Below are positions 1 to 9,185 of a DNA stretch of 64,000 nucleotides, one piece after another (position 1 is the first letter of the stretch; every line of letters starts with the position of its first letter). The position numbers and the translations under genes are program-made. The DNA is from Symsagittifera roscoffensis (taxonomy: Eukaryota; Xenacoelomorpha; Acoela; Convolutidae), in NCBI RefSeq assembly GCF_963678635.1, contig NC_087070.1:43572988-43636987 (forward strand), in the 5' to 3' direction. Below the pieces are notes generated by a model. That model was given only the letters and a program-made list of their open reading frames with translations, was not told the origin of the DNA and ran no database searches.

Positions 1-1
1 G

Positions 2-1126
2 GTGGACAGGCATGTTGTGAGGCCGGACCCGGAAGCAGTGGAAGCAGCGTTGACATGGAAAGCTCCCAGAACGGACACACAGCTCCTGAGCTTCCTAGGG
101 TTTGCCAATTACTACCGGGAATTCATAAAAGGATATGCGGACAAGGTGTATCCGATGCAGAAGCTGATGTGCAACAAGGAGAAAAAGTTCGAATGGAACG
201 ATGAGGCACAGGTTGCCTTCGAGAACATAAAGCGGGAACTGTGCGAAGCGCCAGTGCTAGGCATGCCTACAGAAAAAGGCATGTATGTTTTTGACACAGA
301 CGCATCGGTAGTAGCCATCTCAGGAATATTGCATCAAGAGCAAGAATGGAACGGAAGAACGGTTCTCCGTCCCATTGCATACGGCAGCAAGGTCTTGAGT
401 GACACAGAGATGAAATATGGCGCACCAAAAGCAGAAATGTTTGCAGTAGTCACTTTCGTGGAAAAGTACCGTGCATACTTGGGGAGCGCTCCCTTCAAGT
501 TACGCGTGGACAACAGAGCGTTATCCTGGTTGAAGACTTACTCGATGGATCAGAGTTATATTGGTAGATGGATAGTAAGATTGGATGGCTACCATATGAT
601 AAACGAACATAGGATGCGTGATAAACACCAAAATGCTGACAGCCTCAGCAAGAAAACTGAGTTCTATGAAAGATTGGAGCAGAAGCAGGCCAATCAGGCG
701 GAAATAAAGGAGGGATTTTCGTTTCTGGACAAAGAAACTTATGAAGCGCTTCCCTTAACGAGATGGTTGGATAAGTCTGGACATCCAATTCCAGGGCATC
801 CTGAGTTACCTGTAGAGAAAGCAGCCGAGATAAAGATCCTATCCAAGGAGGACCCGGTCCCCTTGGATCTGTTGCTGCGCTCGAATCTGGTCCAGCAAGA
901 ACTCTCTCGCATGAACATAAACAGCCTCTCATTATTGGATAAAACGGTGCAGGTCACACCGCAAGTGATGCGGATGCTGGGTGGATTGTTAGAAAGAGTA
1001 GTGACCAGAGATGACCCCGAGTGGACGGCAGCAGTGGCATCGCTAACAGTCAGTGAGAAGGTGAAGATCATGCCGTCCAGACGACAGCACGCAGAGAACA
1101 AGAGGGATTGTAGGACAATAGTTTAG
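2..1126 (+). CDS. pol: Ty3/gypsy Pol fragment: RT thumb and RNase H
   Basis: This is an open frame of 374 codons cut by the window edge. Residues about 1-90 carry the RT C-terminal signature (FLGFANYYREFI, then a FEWNDEAQVAFENIK block). RNase H begins near residue 95 with FDTDAS, which supplies the first catalytic Asp. It continues through AEMFAVV (Glu) and VDNRALSWL (second Asp). The domain would degrade the RNA strand during reverse transcription. The remaining ~150 residues are a linker without a recognised domain. The frame ends at a TAG (1124-1126), but the same frame stays protein-like afterwards, so this stop probably interrupts the original polyprotein. Confidence 0.92.
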   Translation: MDRHVVRPDPEAVEAALTWKAPRTDTQLLSFLGFANYYREFIKGYADKVYPMQKLMCNKEKKFEWNDEAQVAFENIKRELCEAPVLGMPTEKGMYVFDTDASVVAISGILHQEQEWNGRTVLRPIAYGSKVLSDTEMKYGAPKAEMFAVVTFVEKYRAYLGSAPFKLRVDNRALSWLKTYSMDQSYIGRWIVRLDGYHMINEHRMRDKHQNADSLSKKTEFYERLEQKQANQAEIKEGFSFLDKETYEALPLTRWLDKSGHPIPGHPELPVEKAAEIKILSKEDPVPLDLLLRSNLVQQELSRMNINSLSLLDKTVQVTPQVMRMLGGLLERVVTRDDPEWTAAVASLTVSEKVKIMPSRRQHAENKRDCRTIV

Positions 1127-2112
1127 CAACTAGTATCCTCAATACCCCACAAGATTTTAACCAGTACTTCTTACGGACAGAAAGAACAGGGGAGCAGCAA
1201 GCGAAAGAAAACCGTCACCTTTGTGGACCAGGATAAGGAAGGTGAAAAGGTAGAACAAAATCTGCTGCAAGACTATTTGTCCGGGGAGACGAATGATGAG
1301 AAGAACCAGCGATCACAAAATCAACACCCGGGCCAAAAAAGTTTGTCCGGGGAGTCTGAGATAGACGAAAAAATTCCTGACGAGAAACAGGACCTAGAGA
1401 ACAAGGTTTTGTCCGAGGAGTTCAGATGGATGTGAAGAAGGCACAGACATTATCTGGAGGAGTGTGCAGTCTCCAGCACAGCCTCTTCAACGGATGACAA
1501 TTCCCGAAACTCAGGAATGGACACCTATTCAGACAGGAACTCGAGCTCGGGATCAGAACTGTCCGAACTAGCGATCCATACACTACTAGTGGGAACTCGG
1601 GCAAGGGATCTGGACAGAGAGGTGTGCCAGGATCCTGACAGCGATCGCTACGTTATACCAAGCGAAAGAGTCTTTGACAACGCAGCGGACGACTTGGAGA
1701 CAATAGCGGTATCGAAATGTTCGATAAGTCTGTTGCCGCAGAAAGAGGTAGTCAGGACTGATCTTCAGCCGTTTAAACAAGAAACACAACCATTGGCGAA
1801 GATTTGGTGCGTTAAGATGGAAGAAGACACACACCAGCCCAACGAGCTGAATAGTCAGATGAGGGTCATGAAGACGTACTTAAAGGCGAGATACAGACTC
1901 TCGGATCTTCTAGGGGCGCAGAGAAATGATCGCATGACAAGCAACCTGAAAAGGTGGATCGAGAATTGTTCTCCGGATAAAGGGCACCTCGAGGAAGATA
2001 GTTATCGCATCCTGAGACAGTACTTCATGCAGAAGGAAGGGAGGTTATATTTGAACAAGTACGGGATTGTGGCTTGTAAGAGAAGAGAAGAAGACAGAGT
2101 CCTATACAAGTA
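1127..2112 (+). pseudogene. pol: Pol linker between RNase H and integrase, interrupted
   Basis: This stretch stays in the same frame as the RNase H segment and is open except for the TAG at 1124 and a TGA at 1433-1435. It is charged and rich in Glu, Lys, Asp and Ser, with repeated 'LSGE'-type motifs. It ends with a block (DGVLY-like KEGRLYLNKYG, EDRVLYK) of the kind that precedes the integrase zinc finger in Ty3/gypsy Pol. The integrase continues in another frame from about 2113, so a one-base indel lies close to 2110. At about 330 codons the linker is long for the order. It could be native to this lineage or partly an insertion. Confidence 0.75.
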
Positions 2113-3942
2113 AAGTATAACGCGATAGAGTTACCGCAACTCTATCAGACAGAACTATTATTCAGGTCGCATGATCAGATGGGCCATCAGGGGATCGATA
2201 AAGTATATCAGAGGATCCTGAAGCGCTTTGAGTGGCCTGGAATGAAAAAGGCATGCGAGAAGTGGGTAACAGCATGTCTGCCATGCCAACAAGTCAAGGA
2301 TCCAAGGTAGTTGCGATTTCCATTACAATCGATCGAGTCATCTGAATTCAATGAGGTGGTGCAGATAGATCACCAGAAGATATGCATGACAGACAGTGGT
2401 TATAATCAGGTTTTGGTCATGATAGATCATTTTACGAAGTATGCAGAGGCCGTGCCCTGCATAACTGCCTCGGCGGAAGAGACATGCGACCACCTGATCA
2501 ATACGTGGATAGCAAGACATGGTTGTCCGATGACGTTTCAATCGGATAATGGAACAGCTTTCGTAGGAGAGCTTACGAAAGAGCTCATGAGACGCTCACA
2601 AGTCGCTCAAGCTCAATCCACGACATACCACCCTCAAACGAATGGCTTAGTGGAAAGACAGAATAGGACGTTAGTGTCGATGCTGATAGTATATTGTTCC
2701 AGGTACATGACCGATTGGGACAGATACCTTCCACAGGTGATGGGAGCATATAACAGCACGCAACACTCCACCACCGGAGTCAGTCCACACATGATCCTAA
2801 CTGGACACGAGAAGTCTTTACCCTTAACCTTCTTCTACCCAGAGTATGAGGGAAAGAAAACGTCCCCACAGGTCGACGCGAGGGATGTGATCAGACGCCA
2901 ACAGGAGTTGAACGATTTGTGTAGACGAAATACTCAGCAAGCACAGGCAAGGCAGAGGAAAAAATTTGACAAGAAAGCAGCTGGTGCAAAAGCTTACCCG
3001 GTGGGAGACTACGTATGGGTATTTCAGAACGTTATACCACCGAAAGGGACAAAAAAGCTCCTAAAAAAGTGGAGGGGACCCTTCATGATTACAGAGGGGC
3101 ACCAGAAGGGACGCTTTTATAGACTGAGTACTGGCCGAGCCGCCCACTACGAGAACATCAAGCCACACAATCCATCGACAGAAGACTGTTGTATACCTGC
3201 AGATAAGGAAAAAGGGGATTATTTAATGTTGGATCCTGCTTGTGAGGTCAACGAGAAGGGCACCAGGGAGAAGAACGATGGAAACGAAGTCGTGGAGGAA
3301 GGAACGGATACACCGCTGGACCTGGATTCAAACGAGGAGATCGAAGCGGACGATGAAACCTTACCCTACGCAGAGGAAGATTGGCAGGATCCCGAACAGA
3401 TAGAGGTTCCCAAGAACTTGGAACCGGATCTTCCGTTCACGATACAGACTCGTCAGAAGGACGGGACAAGAACAAGAAAGAAATACAATCCTTACGGTGA
3501 CGACTTTGTAGTGGATAGGATAGATCTGAAGAAGATAGTGGAGGAAGTAGTGGGTTTAGAGGAAATAACTGTGTCACAAGACATTGACATAGTCGATGAT
3601 CACGATGATGAGTGGGTCGACGACCGGTCGAAACCCGAGGTAGAATTCGACGACGAGCAACAGCAGTCATATGAACAAGACTTGACGAACCTGCGTGTCT
3701 TAGAGTGGCTGAACGAAATGACCTCGGACCCTGAGGAGACCAGCGTCACGATTCAAGACGTCATCAAGACCGAACGAGATGATCCTTCCTGGGCTGCCCA
3801 GGAAGGACATCTACTCGTTCGAGCTTCTAACCTCGACTTGATACCCGGTATGCGATCGACGGGGACGTCGATGGATATTTTTGTCCGGGGAGTGGGGGTA
3901 GGACTTACCCAGACTGAAAACTTGACAATAAAAAAAAATTAA
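2113..3942 (+). pseudogene. pol: Ty3/gypsy integrase with GPY/F module and acidic tail
   Basis: The H2C2 zinc finger spans about 2158-2290 (SHDQMGH then CLPC). A TAG at 2308-2310 separates it from the catalytic core. The core shows the DDE triad: D in VVQIDHQK, D in FQSDNGTAF, and E in GLVERQNR. A GPY/F module follows near 3060-3170 (KKWRGPFMITEG, then YENIKPH). It would act in the nucleus, joining element cDNA to host DNA. After it comes a very acidic tail of about 250 residues to the stop at 3940-3942. That tail contains a short conserved-looking GDDFVVDRI motif but no chromodomain that I recognise. The stop runs directly into an A-rich slippery stretch leading to the macrodomain frame. Confidence 0.92.
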
Positions 3943-4343
3943 GAGTAGCGAGAGAAACAGGAGACTTAGAAGCAGAAACAGGCGAAGAACCTAAGAAACC
4001 TGACATAGGGAGGGTAGTTGAGTCATGCTTTAACTTACCAAATGAATCTTCAAGCAACATAATACTAACAGACTGTAATTTCATACTCACAAATAGAACA
4101 TGTGCGATAGCAATCACAGCAGACATGAGTTTTACGACAGCGTTAGCGGAAGATTTTAAGAGAGAATACAAAAACGTGGAATTCCTTTGGAAGCAAAGAC
4201 CAGGGATAGGGGGCGTAGCAGCCTTAGCTCCGGCGGCCTCACAGATACCGGGAAAATACCTATGCTTCTTATACCACGTAATATTCTCTGATACTAATAT
4301 ACAAGTATATTTACATAAGAAATATTACTTAAGAATAGGCTGA
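3918..4343 (+). CDS. Macrodomain-like ORF downstream of integrase
   Basis: The frame is open from 3918 to the TGA at 4341-4343, about 141 codons. The first ATG (4125) falls inside the conserved core, which argues for expression as a fusion to integrase. The core resembles TARG1/OARD1-type macrodomains. There is a strand with an acidic residue (ILTDCNFI), then CAIAITADMSFTTALAEDF followed by KREY in the place of the ADP-ribose-binding loop and helix. Next come PGIGGVAAL in the glycine-rich strand region and GKYLCFL. Such domains bind or hydrolyse ADP-ribose on proteins. The piece after CFL jumps to a short C-terminal segment, so the domain is probably shortened internally. Assignment is by eye. 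The fold is likely, catalytic activity is not established. Confidence 0.6.
   Translation, partial: KLDNKKKLRVARETGDLEAETGEEPKKPDIGRVVESCFNLPNESSSNIILTDCNFILTNRTCAIAITADMSFTTALAEDFKREYKNVEFLWKQRPGIGGVAALAPAASQIPGKYLCFLYHVIFSDTNIQVYLHKKYYLRIG
3930..3942 (+). promoter_or_regulatory. Candidate -1 ribosomal frameshift site
   Basis: Nine consecutive A (3930-3938) lie immediately before the integrase stop TAA (3940-3942). In the integrase frame the last codons are AAA AAA AAT TAA, so A_AAA_AAA and A_AAA_AAT heptamers of the X_XXY_YYZ type are both present. A slip of -1 enters the frame that is open from 3918 to 4343 and encodes the macrodomain-like segment. That segment has no ATG before its conserved core. 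Alternatives are a simple one-base indel in the A run, or a spliced mRNA. Confidence 0.45.
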
Positions 4344-4712
4344 GTGACGTGCGAGAGGGTGTTAGGCCAAAGACTAAGTTGTATGTAATGTGTGATATGT
4401 GTGTTATGTTATGTTATGTGTTAGGTTATTAAGATCGTGGGCAAGAAGGGGTTAGTGACCATGAACAACTGAATGACAATCTTAGGAATAGATCCAAAGT
4501 TTGGACTGTCCAATCTTAGGTCGAATTTCAAAATTTTAGAGACCGATTGATTATAATAAATTTTAGAATAAATATCTTTTATCTGAACTGTTTTTAAGCA
4601 ACTTTTAACGATATATGTTAAGGTGAAACTGACAAGTGTGATATTTGTGACTTCTTTTCTAGATCCTGATTGATCATTTAATTACTCACTTGAGTCAAAA
4701 CCGAAGAACAGT
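4344..4712 (+). other. Non-coding spacer between pol and downstream ORFs
   Basis: This segment of 369 bp has no long ORF. It contains short alternating GT/TA-rich repeats (tgtgatatgtgtgttatgtt region, 4389-4430) and ends in an AT-rich stretch just before the next ATG. It may hold a splice acceptor or internal promoter for the downstream ORFs, but I cannot point to one. Confidence 0.5.
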
Positions 4713-5975
4713 ATGGACAATTTCAACTTGGATGAATTGATGGACTTGGCAGAGGCATATGTAGGACCGATGATAGATGCGATCTATCGTCGGCTGATCG
4801 ATCGAGACTTCGCTCTGGAGGACACAGAGGTAGTCATGCTGCTGACCGCCCTGATCAACATCTTGGGGCATGACAACCGTGGGGACCGCCCCACGGAAGT
4901 CCTGTTGATGGCAGCATATGGAGAGAGGGAAGTACATCACCGAGACCACGAGAGTAGGACGGGATGCAAATTAGACAGAGTGGCGTTCATGGAAGAACTC
5001 TGGACAGTGGTTCAGAGCTATGGGACCCAGTCCATTCTGAAAACGGGTCTCAACCAATCCTTGATGAGGGAAGTCCTTGACAAGCTTGATGAGTGTGAAG
5101 GGATACTGAGTGAGTTGTTGATCGACTCGGCCACTGATGAAAGTGAAGCGAATTCTCCCATCAAGATGACACCGCAGGACGATAAAGGAGAGGTGGTGTA
5201 TCTGTCAAGAACCAGGAGAGGGACGATGCGATCAAAATTGGTGATTGATAAGATCAATGCGATGAAAATGAAGTTAGGCAGCAGAGTGATACCGAGGAGA
5301 GTAGGAAAGACGAAGGTGGATTCGGAGATATCGATGAAAGCTGTTAATTCTGCGAAAAGGAAACGAGTCAAAGAGGTCATGGATTTGGGACAAGGTGATT
5401 ATCAATTGCCTGGCACAGATAAAATGTTGACTGATATAGCGATGGTGCCACCCATTCTCATGGCGGGAATAAAGTCAACAGGTTATAAATCCAAAAGGAG
5501 TGACCGCACTCTGACGGGAGCAACCTTAGAAATGGAAATACTCAGCCAATGTGGAGAGAGCAAAATGAAAGACTTTAAGCCATCTGCCATGAATCACGGA
5601 AATGGAAATGTCGCAGGACAACTAGTACCAGTGGAATACAACCGACTGACAGTATCGGAGGCTAAGTCGATAGATGAACCCGCCGGTGGATACATGGAAA
5701 TGTTGGAGTACCGAAACTCGGCTAGAGGATACGTGATGGCTCTGGAAGACAAGGGTGCCATGGAGGGTTATCTGGAGACAATGTTGCAAGGCACCACCCT
5801 CAAGCAGTTGGTGAGCCTTCCATGGAAAGCAATGGTGTTACGGTACTTCGAAGAAGAGATGAAGACTGCGCCAAGAATACACGCTCTCATGGTAGTACCT
5901 TACGTGAGAACCGAGTTACAGAGTATGATTCAGAAGAAAGGAAGAGGTCAAAAGAAGAGAAGGTTTCCCTTATGA
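4713..5975 (+). CDS. Unrecognised element-encoded ORF A (420 aa)
   Basis: This intact ATG-started frame of 420 codons lies downstream of pol in the Ty3/gypsy element. I do not recognise a family. The first ~150 residues are acidic and look helical (LDELMDLAEAYVGPMIDAIYRRLIDRD). Around residue 195-225 there is a strongly basic patch (RVGKTKVDSEISMKAVNSAK then RKRV) and the C-terminus is basic (KKGRGQKKRRFPL). There is no signal peptide or membrane span, so it is not a typical Env. Its stop TGA overlaps the ATG of the next ORF (ATGA at 5972-5975), suggesting stop-restart coupling. Base composition matches pol, so it is probably an integral part of the element. Confidence 0.75.
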   Translation: MDNFNLDELMDLAEAYVGPMIDAIYRRLIDRDFALEDTEVVMLLTALINILGHDNRGDRPTEVLLMAAYGEREVHHRDHESRTGCKLDRVAFMEELWTVVQSYGTQSILKTGLNQSLMREVLDKLDECEGILSELLIDSATDESEANSPIKMTPQDDKGEVVYLSRTRRGTMRSKLVIDKINAMKMKLGSRVIPRRVGKTKVDSEISMKAVNSAKRKRVKEVMDLGQGDYQLPGTDKMLTDIAMVPPILMAGIKSTGYKSKRSDRTLTGATLEMEILSQCGESKMKDFKPSAMNHGNGNVAGQLVPVEYNRLTVSEAKSIDEPAGGYMEMLEYRNSARGYVMALEDKGAMEGYLETMLQGTTLKQLVSLPWKAMVLRYFEEEMKTAPRIHALMVVPYVRTELQSMIQKKGRGQKKRRFPL

Positions 5976-6547
5976 CGAACCTGAGGGATCTGATAAAGCA
6001 AGAGGTAGCAGCAGTAGCGTGTGCGAAGCGGAGAGACGCTCTCTGTTTCATTCGATTCATGTTAGAGCAGATTTCAGTACCTGCATTGAACACTTGTGTT
6101 AAGATGCTGAGGGAAGGCGATGAGCAAGTGAAAGCCTTACTTTTGCTAGCACTGCTGGATATGCAGCAAAGCAAACCGATGAGGGTGAATATGGAAGAAC
6201 CCGAGGAGTTAGAGCCCATGAGAAAGATAGATGAAATCAGGAGATTTTCAAACAAGGAGCTGAGACTCACTAAAGGATCTGTGGGGGCACTGCCGAAATC
6301 CAGTGAATACTGTGGACCGATCAAGAAGAAGTCGTACAGCTACGTATCCGGAATCATAGGGATAGCGTACAACCCTTTCCTGAGTGAAGACATACGCGAT
6401 TGCTTCTTCGATTACGAACAGGCAGTGTTACTAAGATTCTGGACGCCGAGAATTGTAACGATTAAGAGCGTTAATAATCCGCAGGCCAAATTGGGACTGG
6501 TCTTGGAAGAAGAGGTGACTGCACCTTCCGTACCAAAATCCGACTAA
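5972..6547 (+). CDS. Unrecognised element-encoded ORF B (191 aa)
   Basis: I start this ORF at the ATG at 5972, which overlaps the upstream stop as ATGA. The frame is open from further upstream (about 5822), but that part overlaps ORF A and looks like its shadow. Residues 1-70 appear helical with many Lys, Arg, Ala and Leu. No catalytic motif, signal peptide or membrane span is visible. It ends at TAA 6545-6547. The following ORF is in the same frame, so B and C may be one protein of about 784 codons broken by one stop, or joined by read-through. Confidence 0.65.
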   Translation: MTNLRDLIKQEVAAVACAKRRDALCFIRFMLEQISVPALNTCVKMLREGDEQVKALLLLALLDMQQSKPMRVNMEEPEELEPMRKIDEIRRFSNKELRLTKGSVGALPKSSEYCGPIKKKSYSYVSGIIGIAYNPFLSEDIRDCFFDYEQAVLLRFWTPRIVTIKSVNNPQAKLGLVLEEEVTAPSVPKSD

Positions 6548-6550
6548 AGA

Positions 6551-8326
6551 GTGGAGTTTGGGTTGGGATTCTCAGATGAATTACTGAGAACGAGCTTGAT
6601 GGCAGTGTGGGAATTGATGAGGCCATCATGGTGTCCTAGTCCCAACGCTGACTCGATTTTACGGGCGACACAAGACGTGCAAAGGGAACTGAATGCAGAC
6701 TGTAACCTGCGTGACCTTAACATCATATATAATGTGATGATAACGGCCTCTAGGAGCAACGGTGAAGACAAAGTGGAGTTGCCTTGCTGGGGACCAGAAG
6801 ACTGGGTCAAACCTGGTAGCTGTCTGGCGGAAGTCTGTGGACTGGAGGGTCACGTTTGTGGAGGTCTGGACTGTGTGAAGACCCTAGAGAAACAACACAA
6901 GCAATTGACGGTTTGGTTTGGAAACGTCGTGATGAAAGCAAGAACAGAAACGGAACTGATAGCAGATTGCCATGGAGGAACCGAGGTGAATCTAGTAACT
7001 GCACTAGGATTCTACAGCATGTTTGGTTGTTTAGAGTCACTATTGAATCTAGAACAGAAACATGAGATGGTCACATCCATCAGTGTAGACGTATTCCCAG
7101 GAGTTCTGCAAACCGAGCAGAATCACATAGGGAAATGGAGGGAAGCGATCGAGACGGAAATGAACATCAGATACAGTGAGACTTATTGTAGACCATCGGG
7201 AGCACGATATTTGGTGGGTTCGACATTGGCTCCAATGTGCAAGAGCAAATACCCGGTACATTTTGTAGCCGTGGATGTAAAGAGTACGAGAACGATCGTG
7301 GATCAAGCCTTCTCAGTGCCGAAGTGTGTGAGACTGGCGAGAATGTCCGAGAGATTTTACGAGTTGCTATGTAAGATGTTCTCAGCAGTTCCAGAGAGAA
7401 CCAAGGAAGAGTTGGAATCGATACTAGGAAAGAAGTTCATGGGATACGTGAGCGGGAACTTCAGTGACTTTGAGAGACAGAAACAGAGAGGATCAACTGT
7501 CACAGATTACAATACAGTAGACGAGAATGATGAAGTCCACCGAGTGATGATGGAAGTGGAACCATTACTGGAAGCTTCGGGAAAACGTAATTGGAGGAGT
7601 ATCATGTTGACACATGACGAGTTTCTTTGCCACTGCGTGCTGCAGACCTGGTGGCATCCCAAGCGTAGTAATCTGATGTTGATCTGGGACTCTGGAGAGC
7701 TGCTCTCCATGGGTTTACCAGACTCATCACAGCCCATAACAATAGTTATAGTGGGAATTATGATGGCGATACGATGGCTGGAAGCTCATGTGAAAGAAAA
7801 CAATAGACAGGAGGCGCCGACGAAAGAACAATTGCGGAAATTAGATTGTCTAAAAGATTTAGATCTTTTTGAGACAATGTGCAAAATTCTAAGCATTCCG
7901 ATGGAAGTGAAGAAGGTGTGGGCAAGAAAACGATTGATGTCATGGTTCAGAGCTAACATGACTGCATGGTTGTACGAATATGCTAGGAAGCATATGTCGA
8001 AGCACGGCAGAGTGTACAGTGAATATCAGCTGGACATTGGAGCAGGAGCTTTCAAGCGAGCTCTCGTGACTCATCGGGATGCAGTGACCACCGCTGTGAA
8101 AAGAATTTCCAGGACAAGTGAACGTAGTGGAAAGGAGAAGACAGAGATGTTGAAGGAAGATTTGGAGAGAAATGTGACGTTGTGTCTCCACAACAGCTTC
8201 TGCAGGAACAGAGAATCTAACGTGGATCCCCTACCTTGTTGCAAACAGAGGGTAGAAGAGCAGAAGTGTTGGAGGACGGCTTCCAACAGCGTCAGGATAG
8301 CTAACGACGTGTTGCAGGATACATAA
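6551..8326 (+). CDS. Unrecognised element-encoded ORF C (about 590 aa)
   Basis: This long open frame is in phase with ORF B and separated from it by the TAA at 6545. The codon at 6551 is GTG; the first in-frame ATG is at 6599. It contains Cys-rich clusters (CGLEGHVCGGLDC near residue 90 and CLHNSFC to CCKQRVEEQKCW near the end) and a hydrophobic stretch (QPITIVIVGIMMAIRWL, around residue 400) that could be a buried helix or a membrane segment. No known domain is recognised. The absence of an N-terminal signal argues against a standard Env. Coding character is supported by its length and by its composition matching pol. Confidence 0.7.
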   Translation: MEFGLGFSDELLRTSLMAVWELMRPSWCPSPNADSILRATQDVQRELNADCNLRDLNIIYNVMITASRSNGEDKVELPCWGPEDWVKPGSCLAEVCGLEGHVCGGLDCVKTLEKQHKQLTVWFGNVVMKARTETELIADCHGGTEVNLVTALGFYSMFGCLESLLNLEQKHEMVTSISVDVFPGVLQTEQNHIGKWREAIETEMNIRYSETYCRPSGARYLVGSTLAPMCKSKYPVHFVAVDVKSTRTIVDQAFSVPKCVRLARMSERFYELLCKMFSAVPERTKEELESILGKKFMGYVSGNFSDFERQKQRGSTVTDYNTVDENDEVHRVMMEVEPLLEASGKRNWRSIMLTHDEFLCHCVLQTWWHPKRSNLMLIWDSGELLSMGLPDSSQPITIVIVGIMMAIRWLEAHVKENNRQEAPTKEQLRKLDCLKDLDLFETMCKILSIPMEVKKVWARKRLMSWFRANMTAWLYEYARKHMSKHGRVYSEYQLDIGAGAFKRALVTHRDAVTTAVKRISRTSERSGKEKTEMLKEDLERNVTLCLHNSFCRNRESNVDPLPCCKQRVEEQKCWRTASNSVRIANDVLQDT

Positions 8327-9185
8327 ACTGAGAGTGCAGAGTCATTATCACAGCAGGAGGAAATGGAATATTGACGAATGGCCGAAAAACGAGATGCAAA
8401 AAGAGACGAAATTAGAAGAATTTAGAAGTTTTAGAACTTCTAAACGACGATAAAAGAAGAAAACAAAAGAGTGATGAAGAAAAAGTTAAAACTCAGAATT
8501 GTTTTATGTGTGTGAAAAAATTCAAGTGAGAAACCAAGCAACCAAGTTGTAATTGAAAACTGAAACATTTAGTTGAGTTTTGAAATTGTTGCATTTATAA
8601 ATTTGCATTTTGATTTTAGTTGAGTGGCTTTAGAGACACTTACTTACTATTTATTTAGAAAGGCTTGAGTGAAGGAGTATATTTAAATATTCCAGCCTGC
8701 ATGATTGTTTTTAATCAGCTAGGAGAACTGATCACTTTGTGGTGATATGAAAGGCTTGGGTAATCTCTCGAAGAGGGAGATTGTTTCATTGTTCTTTCTA
8801 ACCACAGAGTTTCTTAGTTTCAGTATTCAGGACAATAACAAGCAAGATTTCCGAAGGGAAGAAGCATAGTAGGATAATTTTAGCTTGTTGGTTTGCAGGA
8901 CTGTCCTGCAAACCAACATCTTTTAAATCTAGGAGAAAAAGTTTTAATCGCAAAATATGTTTTTATCTTAGGTCATATCCTCAATGTGCAGATTGATGGC
9001 AGAATTTGAAGGCTATAGTGCTATTTTACGAACATTAAGTCGCAAAGTTATAAGTCGCAAAATATGTTTTTATCTTAGGTCATATCCTCAATGTGCAGAT
9101 TGATGACAGAATTTGAAGGCTAGATTGCTATTTTACGAACATTGCGAGATTCAATGAGGACATTGACCGGACTGTCTGGGGAGTA
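8327..9185 (+). other. 3' untranslated region of the Ty3/gypsy element
   Basis: There is no ORF of note. The segment is AT-rich, carries short palindromic bits (ctaggagaactgatca; cagtcctgcaaacca region near 8895-8920) and a two-copy tandem repeat at 8948-9144. It ends in a short G-rich tract (tggggagta, 9177-9185) directly before the LTR. That is where a polypurine tract is expected. Confidence 0.6.
8948..9144 (+). repeat. Two-copy tandem repeat, 107-bp period
   Basis: The block starting tcgcaaaatatgtttttatc at 8948 recurs at 9055 and includes the downstream phrases 'cctcaatgtgcagattgatg' and 'ctattttacgaacatt'. The copies differ at only a few positions. It lies in the 3' region of the element, between the last ORF and the LTR. 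No function is inferred. Confidence 0.85.

Noticed and set aside
5822-5971. N-terminal extension of ORF B overlapping ORF A
   Set aside because: This stretch lies entirely inside ORF A in another frame. The ATGA junction at 5972 gives a better start.
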